Shown here piece after piece: positions 18,245 to 26,210 of a stretch of DNA of 64,000 nucleotides; position 1 is the stretch's first letter, and every line of letters starts with the position of its first letter. A program made the translations under genes and the position numbers. The notes beneath the pieces were generated by a model, which did no database searches, had not been told where the DNA came from, and saw nothing but the letters and a program-made list of their open reading frames with translations. Source of the stretch: Nocardia sp. NBC_00403 (GTDB lineage: Bacteria > Actinomycetota > Actinomycetes > Mycobacteriales > Mycobacteriaceae); the NCBI RefSeq assembly GCF_036046055.1, contig NZ_CP107939.1, forward strand, positions 7,130,001-7,194,000, written 5' to 3'.

Positions 18245-18470
18245 TCAGCGCGCCAGAAGGGTGTTCAGTTCGTCAGCGAACAGGAGGGCCGGGTCGAACT
18301 CCATTCCGGAGAAGTGGCCGGCGAGTTCGAGCGAGAGTACGCCGTGCAGTCGGGTCGTCCTTGCCCGCGCGGCGCTGAACCCGGGTGCGGGCCCGCGCGT
18401 GATCGACTGCGCGACATCGTGGCCCCATCAGCGGCACGCCTCCCGCACCGTCAGGATGCGGGATCGAATC
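18245..18470 (-). pseudogene. TetR-family regulator C-terminal remnant (WHG domain)
   Basis: The last ~40 codons before TGA at 18245 read TTRLHGVLSLELAGHFSGM followed by EFDPALLFADELNTLLA, the usual end of TetR regulators with a WHG (TetR_C) domain. Upstream the similarity breaks at an in-frame stop (18428) and continues loosely as LTVREACR. No helix-turn-helix N-terminus is present nearby. This is a 5'-truncated, internally deleted regulator gene. Confidence 0.6.
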
Positions 18471-18534
18471 GTAGGTGCGGTTCTACGTACCGAGCTCATC
18501 GCGCGCCACCGGCACGAACGCGCACACTGGATCA

Positions 18535-18561
18535 GCACGCCGGCCAAATAGACCGGCGTGC
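18535..18561 (-). terminator. Hairpin downstream of the secreted-protein gene
   Basis: GCACGCCGG and CCGGCGTGC form a perfect nine-base stem with a nine-base loop. It lies nine bases past the stop of the minus-strand gene at 18570. There is no U-run on that strand, so termination efficiency is uncertain. Confidence 0.5.
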
Positions 18562-18569
18562 GGGCATTT

Positions 18570-19025
18570 TCAGGATACGAAAGTCGCGGAGGTGACAGCG
18601 ACATCGGCGGAGCTGAAATACCACCCGATCCAGTTGTCGACATCCACCTGGATCCCATGACCACTTGCCGGACCGTTCGTGATCAACCACAGCCCGTTTC
18701 CGTACCCGGTCGCCGTGCTTACGCTGCCATCCGACCATGCGAACTCGGCCGCGCTGGTCGCACCGGGCGCATTCCACGGAATGGTCACACTGAATTGTCC
18801 GGCGCCGATACCCGGGAGCAGCGAACTGACGCACTCTCGCAGGGTGGCCTCCCGCCAGATGTTCCGCCCCGCGCTACCAGTGCCAGGGATCAATCGGCCA
18901 CTCATCAGGCTGCCCTGCTGACAGCCCCCACTGCCGCCGCCCGGCTGAGCCTGCACCTGCGGCGTACCCAGCACCGATACCGCACACAGAACCGCCGCCA
19001 TCAGCACGGCTCGACGAACAGACAC
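18570..19025 (-). CDS. Hypothetical secreted protein
   Basis: A 151-residue exported protein of unknown function. Starting at GTG 19025, preceded by GGGAGG at good spacing, it has a Sec signal (VRRAVLMAAVLCAVSVLG) with a likely cleavage after QVQA near residue 26. The mature part begins with a Gly-rich linker and has four regions with Trp/Gly patterns (NIWREATLREC, QFSVTIPWNAPG, DNWIGWYF) suggestive of a small beta-sandwich. Two Cys residues could pair. It borders the decayed mobile region but has a proper start and signal. Confidence 0.72.
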   Translation of the reverse strand: MSVRRAVLMAAVLCAVSVLGTPQVQAQPGGGSGGCQQGSLMSGRLIPGTGSAGRNIWREATLRECVSSLLPGIGAGQFSVTIPWNAPGATSAAEFAWSDGSVSTATGYGNGLWLITNGPASGHGIQVDVDNWIGWYFSSADVAVTSATFVS

Positions 19026-19693
19026 GGCAACACCTCCCTGCGACAGGGACAGCAACCCGACACGGGCAGGCAGGGCGTCGCCGATGAACTCGCGACGCGC
19101 AGCACTGCTTAGTTGATCAGCAGTTTAGCGGTCTCGACGCGTACTCGTGGTTATCGTCGGATGGCCCGCCTTGGCGAAGGCCTGAGCACATCGCCCCGAT
19201 CGCGAGACACTCGGCATCGGCGCTCCTATGCGATACCGATGCCGGCGTGTAGCGCAGGAGCGGACGCGGATGCTCGCGGGAACTTCCAATGCTGAACTGA
19301 GATCGTCTGGACCGTTCGGCGTGGACTCGGTAGACGTTTTCTGCGACGGCAGCGCGTAATTGATGCATGTCAAGAACTGATGAGTTGCTGCTCGCTCGGT
19401 GGCTCGCGATGGATGGCCACCCATATTTCCGTCCGGCGACCAACGGGACTCGAGCCGGGCGCGGATACCGGATGTCTCCGCATCATGAGGAAGCGGATGT
19501 GCGCCTTGCGATGCACCCCGGTGATGCGCTCTTCGGTTAACGGTTTGTGGCACTGCGGCTTTGCTATAGAATTGCCAGATTCGAGAGTAGGCCGAATCGA
19601 AGGCGATTTCGCGCCCGTTGTGTCGAGGGTGCGGCCAGTCGTGCGCCCGGCACAGCGGCCGGGCGCAGAACTCCAACACGAGGACGGCTCTCC
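19026..19693. other. Gene-poor interval upstream of the amine oxidase gene
   Basis: 668 bases. Several frames of 60-180 codons exist on both strands but none has family features, a signal peptide or credible composition. A TATAGAAT element near 19563 could be a -10 box for the amine oxidase gene. No mobile-element sequence was recognised here. Confidence 0.45.
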
Positions 19694-21079
19694 ATGACAG
19701 ACGTCGACTATTGCGTGGTTGGTGGGGGATTCGCGGGATTGACGGCCGCCCTGCGGCTGAAACAGGCGGGTCGATCGGTGGCGGTGCTGGAAGCTAGGGA
19801 CCGACTCGGCGGGCGCACGTTCACCGAAGTGCGCGAGGACGGGTCCTGGATCGATCGCGGTGGCGCCTGGATAGGGCCGGGGCAGGACCGGATCTATGCA
19901 TTGATGAATGAGTTCGGCGTACCGAGCTACAAGCAGTACACCGACGGTGAGGCCATGATGGTGGTCGATGGCAAGCAGTACCGCTATACGGGCACGATCC
20001 CGTGGACGATGAGCCCTTGGGCAGCGCTGAACCTCGGTGCGGTTTTTCTCGAGCTGGGACGTATGTGCAAGTCGATTCCCCTCGAAGCTCCATGGACAGC
20101 GAAGAATGCCGACAAGTGGGATCAGATCACGCTGGCGCATTGGCTGGATAGCAATATTCTGTCCAAGCCCGCCCATGAGCTGCTCGAGACCGCCATCGCC
20201 GGCTGCTACACCTCGGCCGCCTCGGAGGTGTCGTTGCTCTTCGTGCTGTACCAGATGGCGTCGGGGGGTGGGCCGAGCTTCGTCCTCGGAGTCAAGGACG
20301 CGGCCGAGGATGCTCGACCCGTCGGCGGCATGGGTGCCATCTACCGGCCGATGGCTGCCGAGATCGGTGACTCGATCCACCTGTCGCAGCCGGTCCGGGA
20401 CATCCATCAGGATGCCGACGGGGTGACGGTGCGCTCCGAGAAGTTGACCGTGCGCGCACGCCGGGTGATCGTGGCAGTTCCCTTGGCGATCGCAAGCCAG
20501 ATCCGGTACGAACCGATACTGCCGGTCGATCGATCGTTCCTGCATCAGCGGATGCCGAGCGGTGCGATCTACAAGATTGCCGCCGTCTACGACGAGCCGT
20601 TCTGGCGTCGCGACGGGTTGTCGGGGCAGTCGGCCGCACCAGGATCGCCCGCAACCCTCACCATCGATGCCTGCACGGACACCGGGCGACCCGGGGTCAT
20701 GTGCGTCATCACCGAGGGGCCTATCGCGCGGCAGATCGGACAACTCGACGAGGCCGAGCGGAGGGCGGCGATCCTCGATGCCCTCGCCGAGCGGTTCGGC
20801 GACTCGGCCCGCTCCCCCGTCGACTACATCGAGCAGAACTGGAGTGCCGAGCGCTATTCCGGTGGCGGGATGCTCAGTCACGCACCAACAGGTGTACTCA
20901 CACAGTTCGGTCATGCCCTGCGCGAACCTTGCGGCCGCGTCCACTGGGCCGGAACCGAGAGCTCTGCCGTCATGTGCGGTTGGGTCGACGGAGCTATTCG
21001 CTCGGGTGAACGGGTAGCGAGCGAAGTGCTGGAACACGAAACCGTGACCGCACTCGGAGGCAGGCCAACTCATCTTTGA
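19694..21079 (+). CDS. Flavin monoamine oxidase family protein
   Basis: A 461-residue FAD amine oxidase. The N-terminal dinucleotide fold is YCVVGGGFAGLTAALRLKQ (6-24), followed by VLEARDRLGGRTFTEVREDG and the Arg-Gly-Gly segment RGGAWIGPGQDR. A GMGAIYRPMA loop precedes the second FAD strand, and the closing motif is RVHWAGTESSAVMCGWVDG followed by AIRSGERVASEVL. The covalent-flavin Cys context of eukaryotic MAO is not present, so FAD is probably non-covalent. ATG 19694 gives the canonical start. The amine substrate is unknown; no neighbour suggests it. Confidence 0.92.
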   Translation: MTDVDYCVVGGGFAGLTAALRLKQAGRSVAVLEARDRLGGRTFTEVREDGSWIDRGGAWIGPGQDRIYALMNEFGVPSYKQYTDGEAMMVVDGKQYRYTGTIPWTMSPWAALNLGAVFLELGRMCKSIPLEAPWTAKNADKWDQITLAHWLDSNILSKPAHELLETAIAGCYTSAASEVSLLFVLYQMASGGGPSFVLGVKDAAEDARPVGGMGAIYRPMAAEIGDSIHLSQPVRDIHQDADGVTVRSEKLTVRARRVIVAVPLAIASQIRYEPILPVDRSFLHQRMPSGAIYKIAAVYDEPFWRRDGLSGQSAAPGSPATLTIDACTDTGRPGVMCVITEGPIARQIGQLDEAERRAAILDALAERFGDSARSPVDYIEQNWSAERYSGGGMLSHAPTGVLTQFGHALREPCGRVHWAGTESSAVMCGWVDGAIRSGERVASEVLEHETVTALGGRPTHL

Positions 21080-21229
21080 AAGCTGTCGGGCAGGTTTGCT
21101 CGTAGGCAGCGAGGCGTTGCTCAGCGCCGCGACGTTCACAGCGGCGCTGGTGGACCGAATACAGGCGGGTCGATGTCGCCATGAACGGCCCGGTGGATCC
21201 CGCGGACCCACCGAGCCGTAAGGATTCCT

Positions 21230-21664
21230 TCAGGCGGGAGCCAATTCTTCCGAGAGCCGACTGGTGATGGTGGTCAGCACACGGGCCGCGGTGGCCAGAT
21301 CCTCGGCCGAAACGACACCATAGGCACGGGAGACGATCGCACCGGATTCGGCGCGCACCTTGGCGACCAGTGCGCGCCCCGCCTCGGTGACCTCGACCCG
21401 CGCATCGGGCAATTCGGCGACAAGTCCCGTCTCGACCAGTGCGTTCAATGCCGCCGCGACCGCGGCAGGCATCCACTGCGTCATACCGGCGATGCGGACA
21501 ATGTGCGCGGCCCGCTCGACGGGAGCACCCGCGGCCGCCGCCTGATTCAGAGTGATCCACCGCTCCTCGTCGAGCGTGGTGCCTGCCAGCACACGGTTCA
21601 GGATCGCTGTGTGGTGCTTCTCGACCTGGCCGATGATCGACGGGGTCAGTGTGGTTGTGGTCAT
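21230..21664 (-). CDS. MarR-like winged-helix regulator
   Basis: A 144-residue regulator-like protein. The middle shows a winged-helix arrangement (LDEERWITLNQAAAAGAPVE, then AAVAAALNALVETGLVAEL and the wing ARVEVTEAGRALVAKV), with a helical C-terminus for dimer formation. ATG 21664 is preceded by AAGGAGCTCG. It is divergent from a TetR gene, with a perfect 12-base inverted repeat between them, so one or both probably act there. The ligand and targets are unknown. Confidence 0.8.
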   Translation of the reverse strand: MTTTTLTPSIIGQVEKHHTAILNRVLAGTTLDEERWITLNQAAAAGAPVERAAHIVRIAGMTQWMPAAVAAALNALVETGLVAELPDARVEVTEAGRALVAKVRAESGAIVSRAYGVVSAEDLATAARVLTTITSRLSEELAPA

Positions 21665-21711
21665 GTCGAGCTCCTTGATCGGGTGGTTCCTCCTTGCGAC
21701 GCCATTCTGAC

Positions 21712-21752
21712 ACTGAGTTCCATTCGTGCGCAAGCCCTATATGGAACTCAGT
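21712..21752. promoter_or_regulatory. Inverted-repeat operator between divergent MarR and TetR genes
   Basis: ACTGAGTTCCAT (21712-21723) and ATGGAACTCAGT (21741-21752) are perfect 12-base arms around 17 bases. It is placed to overlap both divergent promoters. Either flanking regulator could be its ligand. Confidence 0.75.
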
Positions 21753-21792
21753 TTGTTTCGTGCAGGAGAACCAACTGCGGTAGCATTCGAGC

Positions 21793-22422
21793 ATGACCAC
21801 GACTGGCGACCGCGCACTGCCTCTTCGCGAGCGCAAGCGACTACGCACCCGCCGCGCGCTCGCCGACGCAGCGCTGCGGTTGTTCACCGACAAAGGTTTC
21901 GACGCAACCACATTGGAGGAATTGGTCGACGAGGCCGAAGTGTCGCGCAGCACGTTCTTCCGCGCTTTTCCTGCCAAAGAAGCGGTGGCGATCGAGGCGG
22001 AAACCGAGATCTGGTCGAATTACCTTGCGACACTGGCGGATCGCGAGTTGTCAGGCCTCCTCATCAGCGATCTGCGTGATGCGCTGACCGAGGCGGCCAC
22101 CACGCTCGAGCCGGAATGGGACCGTCGCTATATCGCCACTCGGCGGCTGGTCCGGACCGCGCCCGGCCTGCTCGCCTATGTGGAGTACTACCGCACCGGC
22201 GTCCAGCAGGAGGTAATCGACTGCCTGGCAAGCAAACTCGAACTGGACTCCGATGACCTGCGACTCCACATCCTCGCCGAGCTGACCACCTCCGCATGGA
22301 GCGTCGCGGGCAGGGACTGGGTCCGCAACGACGGGGAAGGCGGGCGTAAGACCCTCATCGAGCGTCTGCACGGCGCGTTCGCGGCAATACCTGCCAGCCT
22401 GGAACTGTCGGCACACGACTAG
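21793..22422 (+). CDS. TetR/AcrR-family transcriptional regulator
   Basis: A 209-residue repressor. The N-terminal helix-turn-helix reads RRALADAALRLFTDKGFDAT followed by TLEELVDEAEVSRSTFFRAF, a standard TetR_N. The C-terminal ligand domain has no assigned ligand. It starts at ATG 21793, 40 bases past a perfect inverted repeat that it probably binds. With the divergent MarR-like gene it forms a two-regulator switch; no obvious structural gene is attached, so targets may be the pair itself or distant genes. Confidence 0.9.
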   Translation: MTTTGDRALPLRERKRLRTRRALADAALRLFTDKGFDATTLEELVDEAEVSRSTFFRAFPAKEAVAIEAETEIWSNYLATLADRELSGLLISDLRDALTEAATTLEPEWDRRYIATRRLVRTAPGLLAYVEYYRTGVQQEVIDCLASKLELDSDDLRLHILAELTTSAWSVAGRDWVRNDGEGGRKTLIERLHGAFAAIPASLELSAHD

Positions 22423-22556
22423 CAGGATCGGTGGCGGTAAGCTCAGCCGAAATGACCACACTCTCGGTGTGGATCTGCTGGACTGGGTGGACTCTTACCA
22501 ATGTGCGAACGCAGTAGTGCGTTCCGAGTAGGACGCCCGGCGAAAGGGTAGATGTC

Positions 22557-23417
22557 ATGGCAGGCAAGCGGACGGTCCTGACCGCGGGACTGCGCCGACT
22601 CTCGGTGCTGCTGTTCGATATGCGCGAACAGTCCGGTCTCAGCAAAGAGGAAGTCAGCAGCAAGACCGGGATCAACATCACCACGCTGTACCGCATCGAG
22701 ACCGCTCAAGCTCGCCCGCAGCGACGCACGCTGATGGCGATGCTCGACCTGTACGGCGTCACCGAACTCCAGCGCGAGGACGCGCTGGAGTTGCTGTCGG
22801 ACGCGCTCAAGCCCGGCATGTCGCGGCCGTACGAGGCCAGCCTGACCGACGTGTACGCCGCCTACATCAACTTCGAATCCGAGGCGCTCTCGGCCAGGCA
22901 CTACCAAACCTCGTTCATCCCAGGGCTTTTGCAGACCGAGCAATACGCCATCGCGGTCATCGATACCTCCATGCCGAAGCTGGAGGCATCGGCATTGGAA
23001 CGCCGCGCCAGGGCCAGGCTGGACCGGGCCGCGGTACTGACCAAGACCGATCCGCTCGAACTATGGGTAGTCCTCGACGAAGCCGCGATCCGCCGGATGG
23101 TCGGTGGACCCGAGGTCATGAACGGCCAGCTCATGCGACTGCTCGAGGAGATCAAGAAGAAGAACGTGATCTTGCAGATTCTGCCGTTCGGAGCGGGCGC
23201 GCACCCCGGCATGGCCGGATCCTTCACGCTGCTGGACTTCCCCAACCCGGCCGACCCGGAGCTGGTGTACGTGGAAGGCATCGCGGGCGACGAGCTGATC
23301 GAGGGTCACACCGAAATCCGCCGCTTCGGCGTGATCTTCGACCAGTTGCGCGCCATGGCCCTGAGCCCGCGCGACTCTATCGCCCTCATCAACGAGGCCG
23401 CGGCGCGCATGCGCTGA
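22557..23417 (+). CDS. XRE-family helix-turn-helix protein with DUF5753
   Basis: A 286-residue regulator of the actinomycete XRE/DUF5753 type. The HTH is at residues 20-55 (EQSGLSKEEVSSKTGINITT, then LYRIETAQARPQRRT). The DUF5753 effector domain follows, with YQTSFIPGLLQTEQYAIAVI near 116 and VILQILPFGAGAHPGMAGSF near 203. Such genes are usually followed by a DUF397 partner; none follows here, and the window's only DUF397 gene (46.7 kb) is frameshifted. Its 3' end abuts an IS701-like remnant, so the partner may have been lost. Confidence 0.92.
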   Translation: MAGKRTVLTAGLRRLSVLLFDMREQSGLSKEEVSSKTGINITTLYRIETAQARPQRRTLMAMLDLYGVTELQREDALELLSDALKPGMSRPYEASLTDVYAAYINFESEALSARHYQTSFIPGLLQTEQYAIAVIDTSMPKLEASALERRARARLDRAAVLTKTDPLELWVVLDEAAIRRMVGGPEVMNGQLMRLLEEIKKKNVILQILPFGAGAHPGMAGSFTLLDFPNPADPELVYVEGIAGDELIEGHTEIRRFGVIFDQLRAMALSPRDSIALINEAAARMR

Positions 23418-23559
23418 TACTGCAACGGCACCTGTGTGAGTCGGTGCTGGTAGAGCTGTTGTGTGGTGCTGGATCGTGTTGTGGCGAAGTCGGATTCGCC
23501 CCGGCCTGGCTCAAAACCTCGAAAACCGTTGCTACAAAAGGGGAACCAGCACACTCGAT

Positions 23560-23760
23560 GACGGCACTATCGCGCTCACACTGCCGGAGATCCTCCGACT
23601 GCCGATCGGGTTCGTCCTGACCCGACACCACCTCGCCGACCACATCTGGTCCTGGCGAGGTGGCGACGCCGCGACGACACCCAGCCCGGCTATCGCACTA
23701 CCGACGCCGCGGCCACTCACTCACCCGAGTGCCGTTGCAGTACTGGCGAGATCGAGTCGC
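23560..23760 (+). pseudogene. IS701/IS4-like transposase C-terminal remnant
   Basis: Three frames together read LTLPEILRLPIGFVLTRHHL.DHIWSW, then RWRRRDDTQ, then LSHYRRRGHSLTRVPLQYW. This is the C-terminal tail typical of IS701-family transposases (LT..EI.RL...L.TR...HVL.WS.WRRRHQ..A..SHYRRR). At least two frameshifts separate the pieces. The DDE catalytic part is gone. A sister copy lies at 26872. Confidence 0.65.
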
Positions 23761-23846
23761 TCTCGAGAGCAGCGCACATCCGCCTTCACATCCTTCGCCG
23801 GGTAATCCCGAGCCGAGTTGAGGTGCGGCGAGACAGACAGCACAGC

Positions 23847-24827
23847 TCAGGCGACCGAGACCGGTTCGGTTGCGGGCGTCGACGCGAACCGACGGGTGCG
23901 AAAAGTGCCGAGGGCGAGGACCGTTGACGCTGTGACTGCCCAGGCCAGCAGGATCGCTATCGGCCCTGCCGCACCGGCGCTGCCGAAGAACGCCGCCGAG
24001 CGCAACAAGGACGCACCGGCGCCCGGTGGAAGCAACTGGCCCAGCGCGCCCCACGGCCGCGGAAGCATCTCCGGGCCCGTCGACGCCGCCGAGAGAGGGT
24101 TGCCCAGCAACAGAAAGGTCAGGCCGGCGATGCCCAGGCCGACCCGCCCGGCCACGGCGCCGAACGCGACGATAGTGGCGGACACGGCGAACGAGATCAG
24201 CCCGATCACTGCTGCGAGAACGAAGTACGGGCCGGGCAGTAGCGACAGCCAACCTGCGACGATCGCCGTACTCGACAATCCCGCCGCTACCGCATAGGTC
24301 GCCAGCCCCACCAGGCGCGCTCGCATCCACGGAACGACAAGCGCGAGCAGATATCCGACCGCCAGGCTGGAAACAACCAGCGGCAGGGTCATGGCCGCGA
24401 AGCCGCCACCGTTCGGATCATCGGGATCGGTGCCCACCACGTCCTCGACCGATGCGGCCGATGCCCCCGATAGCTGCTGGGCGATACGAGTCAGTTGCTG
24501 TGCGACCGACGGACTCGCTGCCGACGCGATCAGCACATGCGGCCCACCGTCACCGCTCGGCGCGCCGGTGACGATCGCGCCGTACACTCCGCGGTCGGCA
24601 ATCGCCTGGCGAGCCTCTGCCGCATCGGCGACGGTAACGATCTCGAACGCATCGGGATGGCGCCGGCTCAGGTGGGCGGCGACAGCGGCGGCCTGCGGGC
24701 CGGCGACGGCGACAGGTACGTCCCGTGGCTCGAGGTTGGAAGCGGGCCAGGCGAAGGCGATCAGCATCACTCCCTGAAGCACGGTGGCGGCCAGACCCAC
24801 CGCGACCGCGCGCCGCATGACAGTCAT
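23847..24827 (-). CDS. Multi-pass membrane protein (ABC-2 permease-like)
   Basis: A 326-residue membrane protein. One N-terminal helix (AVAVGLAATVLQGVMLIAFAW without its full length) is followed by a ~110-residue outside domain (VPVAVAGPQAAAVAAHLSR; YGAIVTGAPSGDGGPHVLIA). Five further helices fill residues 175-315. This is the layout of YhgE/Pip or DUF3533-like and ABC-2 permease proteins. ATG 24827 has GGAGAGGG upstream. Inverted repeat CACTGTT/AACAGTG lies 25 bases upstream. No ATPase adjoins. Function unknown. Confidence 0.75.
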   Translation of the reverse strand: MTVMRRAVAVGLAATVLQGVMLIAFAWPASNLEPRDVPVAVAGPQAAAVAAHLSRRHPDAFEIVTVADAAEARQAIADRGVYGAIVTGAPSGDGGPHVLIASAASPSVAQQLTRIAQQLSGASAASVEDVVGTDPDDPNGGGFAAMTLPLVVSSLAVGYLLALVVPWMRARLVGLATYAVAAGLSSTAIVAGWLSLLPGPYFVLAAVIGLISFAVSATIVAFGAVAGRVGLGIAGLTFLLLGNPLSAASTGPEMLPRPWGALGQLLPPGAGASLLRSAAFFGSAGAAGPIAILLAWAVTASTVLALGTFRTRRFASTPATEPVSVA

Positions 24828-24851
24828 TGGAACCCTCTCCATAAACCGAAT

Positions 24852-24879
24852 CACTGTTCTTTTTGCTAAGTCAACAGTG
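24852..24879. promoter_or_regulatory. Inverted repeat upstream of the membrane protein gene
   Basis: CACTGTT and AACAGTG, seven-base arms with 14 bases between, 25 bases before the ATG at 24827. The size suits a TetR-type operator; the regulator is not identified. Confidence 0.45.
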
Positions 24880-25073
24880 GCAGCGTGATGACTCTCTGTC
24901 AAGAACGACGGTTCGTTTTATGTTGCCTACGTACCCCACGGTGTCGATGAGCGCCTGCCGTGCCGCCGGTTGGATCCCCGACGGGATCCAGGGGATGCCG
25001 GCACCCAAAGGCCGTCTCCCACATCACCAACACGGTGAACGCGGAGAGGCCATGGCCGCTGCCGATGCCGTAG

Positions 25074-25213
25074 CGAGTAGCGGTGCGTGCGGGGATTGTG
25101 CTCGTACGCACCGAACCTGGGCGCATGAGCGGTTGGCTGCCGATCTCGGCGTGACCGCGATGACGGTAGGCGTATGGCGCAAGCGGATCATCCGCCGCCA
25201 TCAATCAGAATGA
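25074..25213 (+). pseudogene. IS630-like transposase N-terminal remnant with frameshift
   Basis: One frame gives VAVRAGIVLVRTEPGRMS and the next gives ERLAADLGVTAMTVGVWRKR. Together these are the N-terminal helix-turn-helix of IS630-family transposases (R..IVL....G..N..VA..LGV...TV..WR.RF). A single shift near 25130 and the abrupt stop at 25213 show it is dead. Nothing of the DDE domain remains. Confidence 0.6.
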
Positions 25214-25214
25214 T

Positions 25215-25263
25215 GATTCTGTTTGACAGCAGACACATCGAAGACAACGATGTAAACAGAATC
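25215..25263. promoter_or_regulatory. Inverted repeat before the methyltransferase gene
   Basis: GATTCTGTTT (25215-25224) and AAACAGAATC (25254-25263), perfect ten-base arms, 29 bases apart, ending 31 bases before the ATG. It could be an operator for the nearby TetR gene, or an IS terminal repeat relic. Confidence 0.55.
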
Positions 25264-25294
25264 ACCAATCGTTTTGCTAGAAGGAGTGGTGGAT

Positions 25295-26167
25295 ATGACG
25301 CACGGGCGACGGGGAGCGGCGGCATTGCGAGGCATCGGGGCGACATCACTGGCAGTGGCCGCACTGCGGGCAATGGAGCACGAGCGCTCGGATCGGTTGT
25401 TCCAGGATCCGTACGCGCAGTGTTTTCTCGACGCGGCCGGTCACGGCTGGACCACGAGTCCGGCGGCGCCGGCCGGCGGGATGAGTCTTGTTGAGCTGAT
25501 GGCGGGGCAGGTGGCGGTACGGACTCGTTTTTTCGACGAGGTACTGCTCGACGCTGCCGGCGATGTGTGTGTGCAGGTGGTGTTGCTCGCCTCAGGTATG
25601 GACACCCGCCCGTATCGGCTGGACTGGCCCAGTGATACGCGGTTGTTCGAGATCGACTTCGGCGCGGTGTTTGCCTTCAAACGCGACGCGCTTGTCGGCA
25701 GTGGTGCGGTGTCGCGATGCCCGCACATGGAGGTGGCGGCCGACCTTCGAGAGGACTGGCCGAAGGTATTGCGAGAGGCCGGTTTTCAGGTGGACGTGCC
25801 GACGATATGGCTGGCCGAAGGCATCCTGTACGCTCTGCCGGCCGATGCTGCCGACCTACTGCTGGCACGCATCACCGAACTGTCGGCTCCCGGCAGCGAA
25901 CTGGCGGCCGACCACGCCGAGGACTCACCGCTGCTGCGCGAGGCGCGGGCAGCCATCTCGGACGAGCTGGTTCGACTGTGGCGCGGTGGACCCGCCGGCG
26001 ATCTCGGCACCTGGTTCGGCGAACACGGTTGGGAACCTTTCATACGCGACATCCGGACGCTCTCCCGGTCCTACAAGCGGCCGGTGCCTCCCGCGTTCGA
26101 ACCCGAACGTGATGGTACGGGTAGGGGCTGGCTGATCACGGCCCGACTTCGTGACGAATCGGCGTAA
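25295..26167 (+). CDS. SAM-dependent methyltransferase (TIGR00027/LCMT-like family)
   Basis: A 290-residue class I methyltransferase of the leucine carboxyl methyltransferase-like group that is expanded in mycobacteria and Nocardia. Landmarks are TSLAVAALRAMEHERSDRLF with QDPYAQCFL near residue 20, VVLLASGMDTRPYRLDW (the SAM-binding glycine loop) near 96, LFEIDFGAVFAFKR near 118 and IWLAEGILYALPADAADLLL near 173. ATG 25295 has AAGGAG eight bases upstream. It converges on a TetR gene and is preceded by an inverted repeat. Substrate unknown. Confidence 0.92.
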   Translation: MTHGRRGAAALRGIGATSLAVAALRAMEHERSDRLFQDPYAQCFLDAAGHGWTTSPAAPAGGMSLVELMAGQVAVRTRFFDEVLLDAAGDVCVQVVLLASGMDTRPYRLDWPSDTRLFEIDFGAVFAFKRDALVGSGAVSRCPHMEVAADLREDWPKVLREAGFQVDVPTIWLAEGILYALPADAADLLLARITELSAPGSELAADHAEDSPLLREARAAISDELVRLWRGGPAGDLGTWFGEHGWEPFIRDIRTLSRSYKRPVPPAFEPERDGTGRGWLITARLRDESA

Positions 26168-26210
26168 GCGGTCTCGGGGTCCTCGCCGCCCGGCCGAACA
26201 CACCGACTGC

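Noticed and set aside
19370..21211. A 613-codon open frame antisense to the amine oxidase gene
   Set aside because: It is the mirror of a strongly coding plus-strand gene with full FAD motifs. Its product has no domain and is Arg/His/Pro-rich, typical of antisense frames in high-GC DNA.
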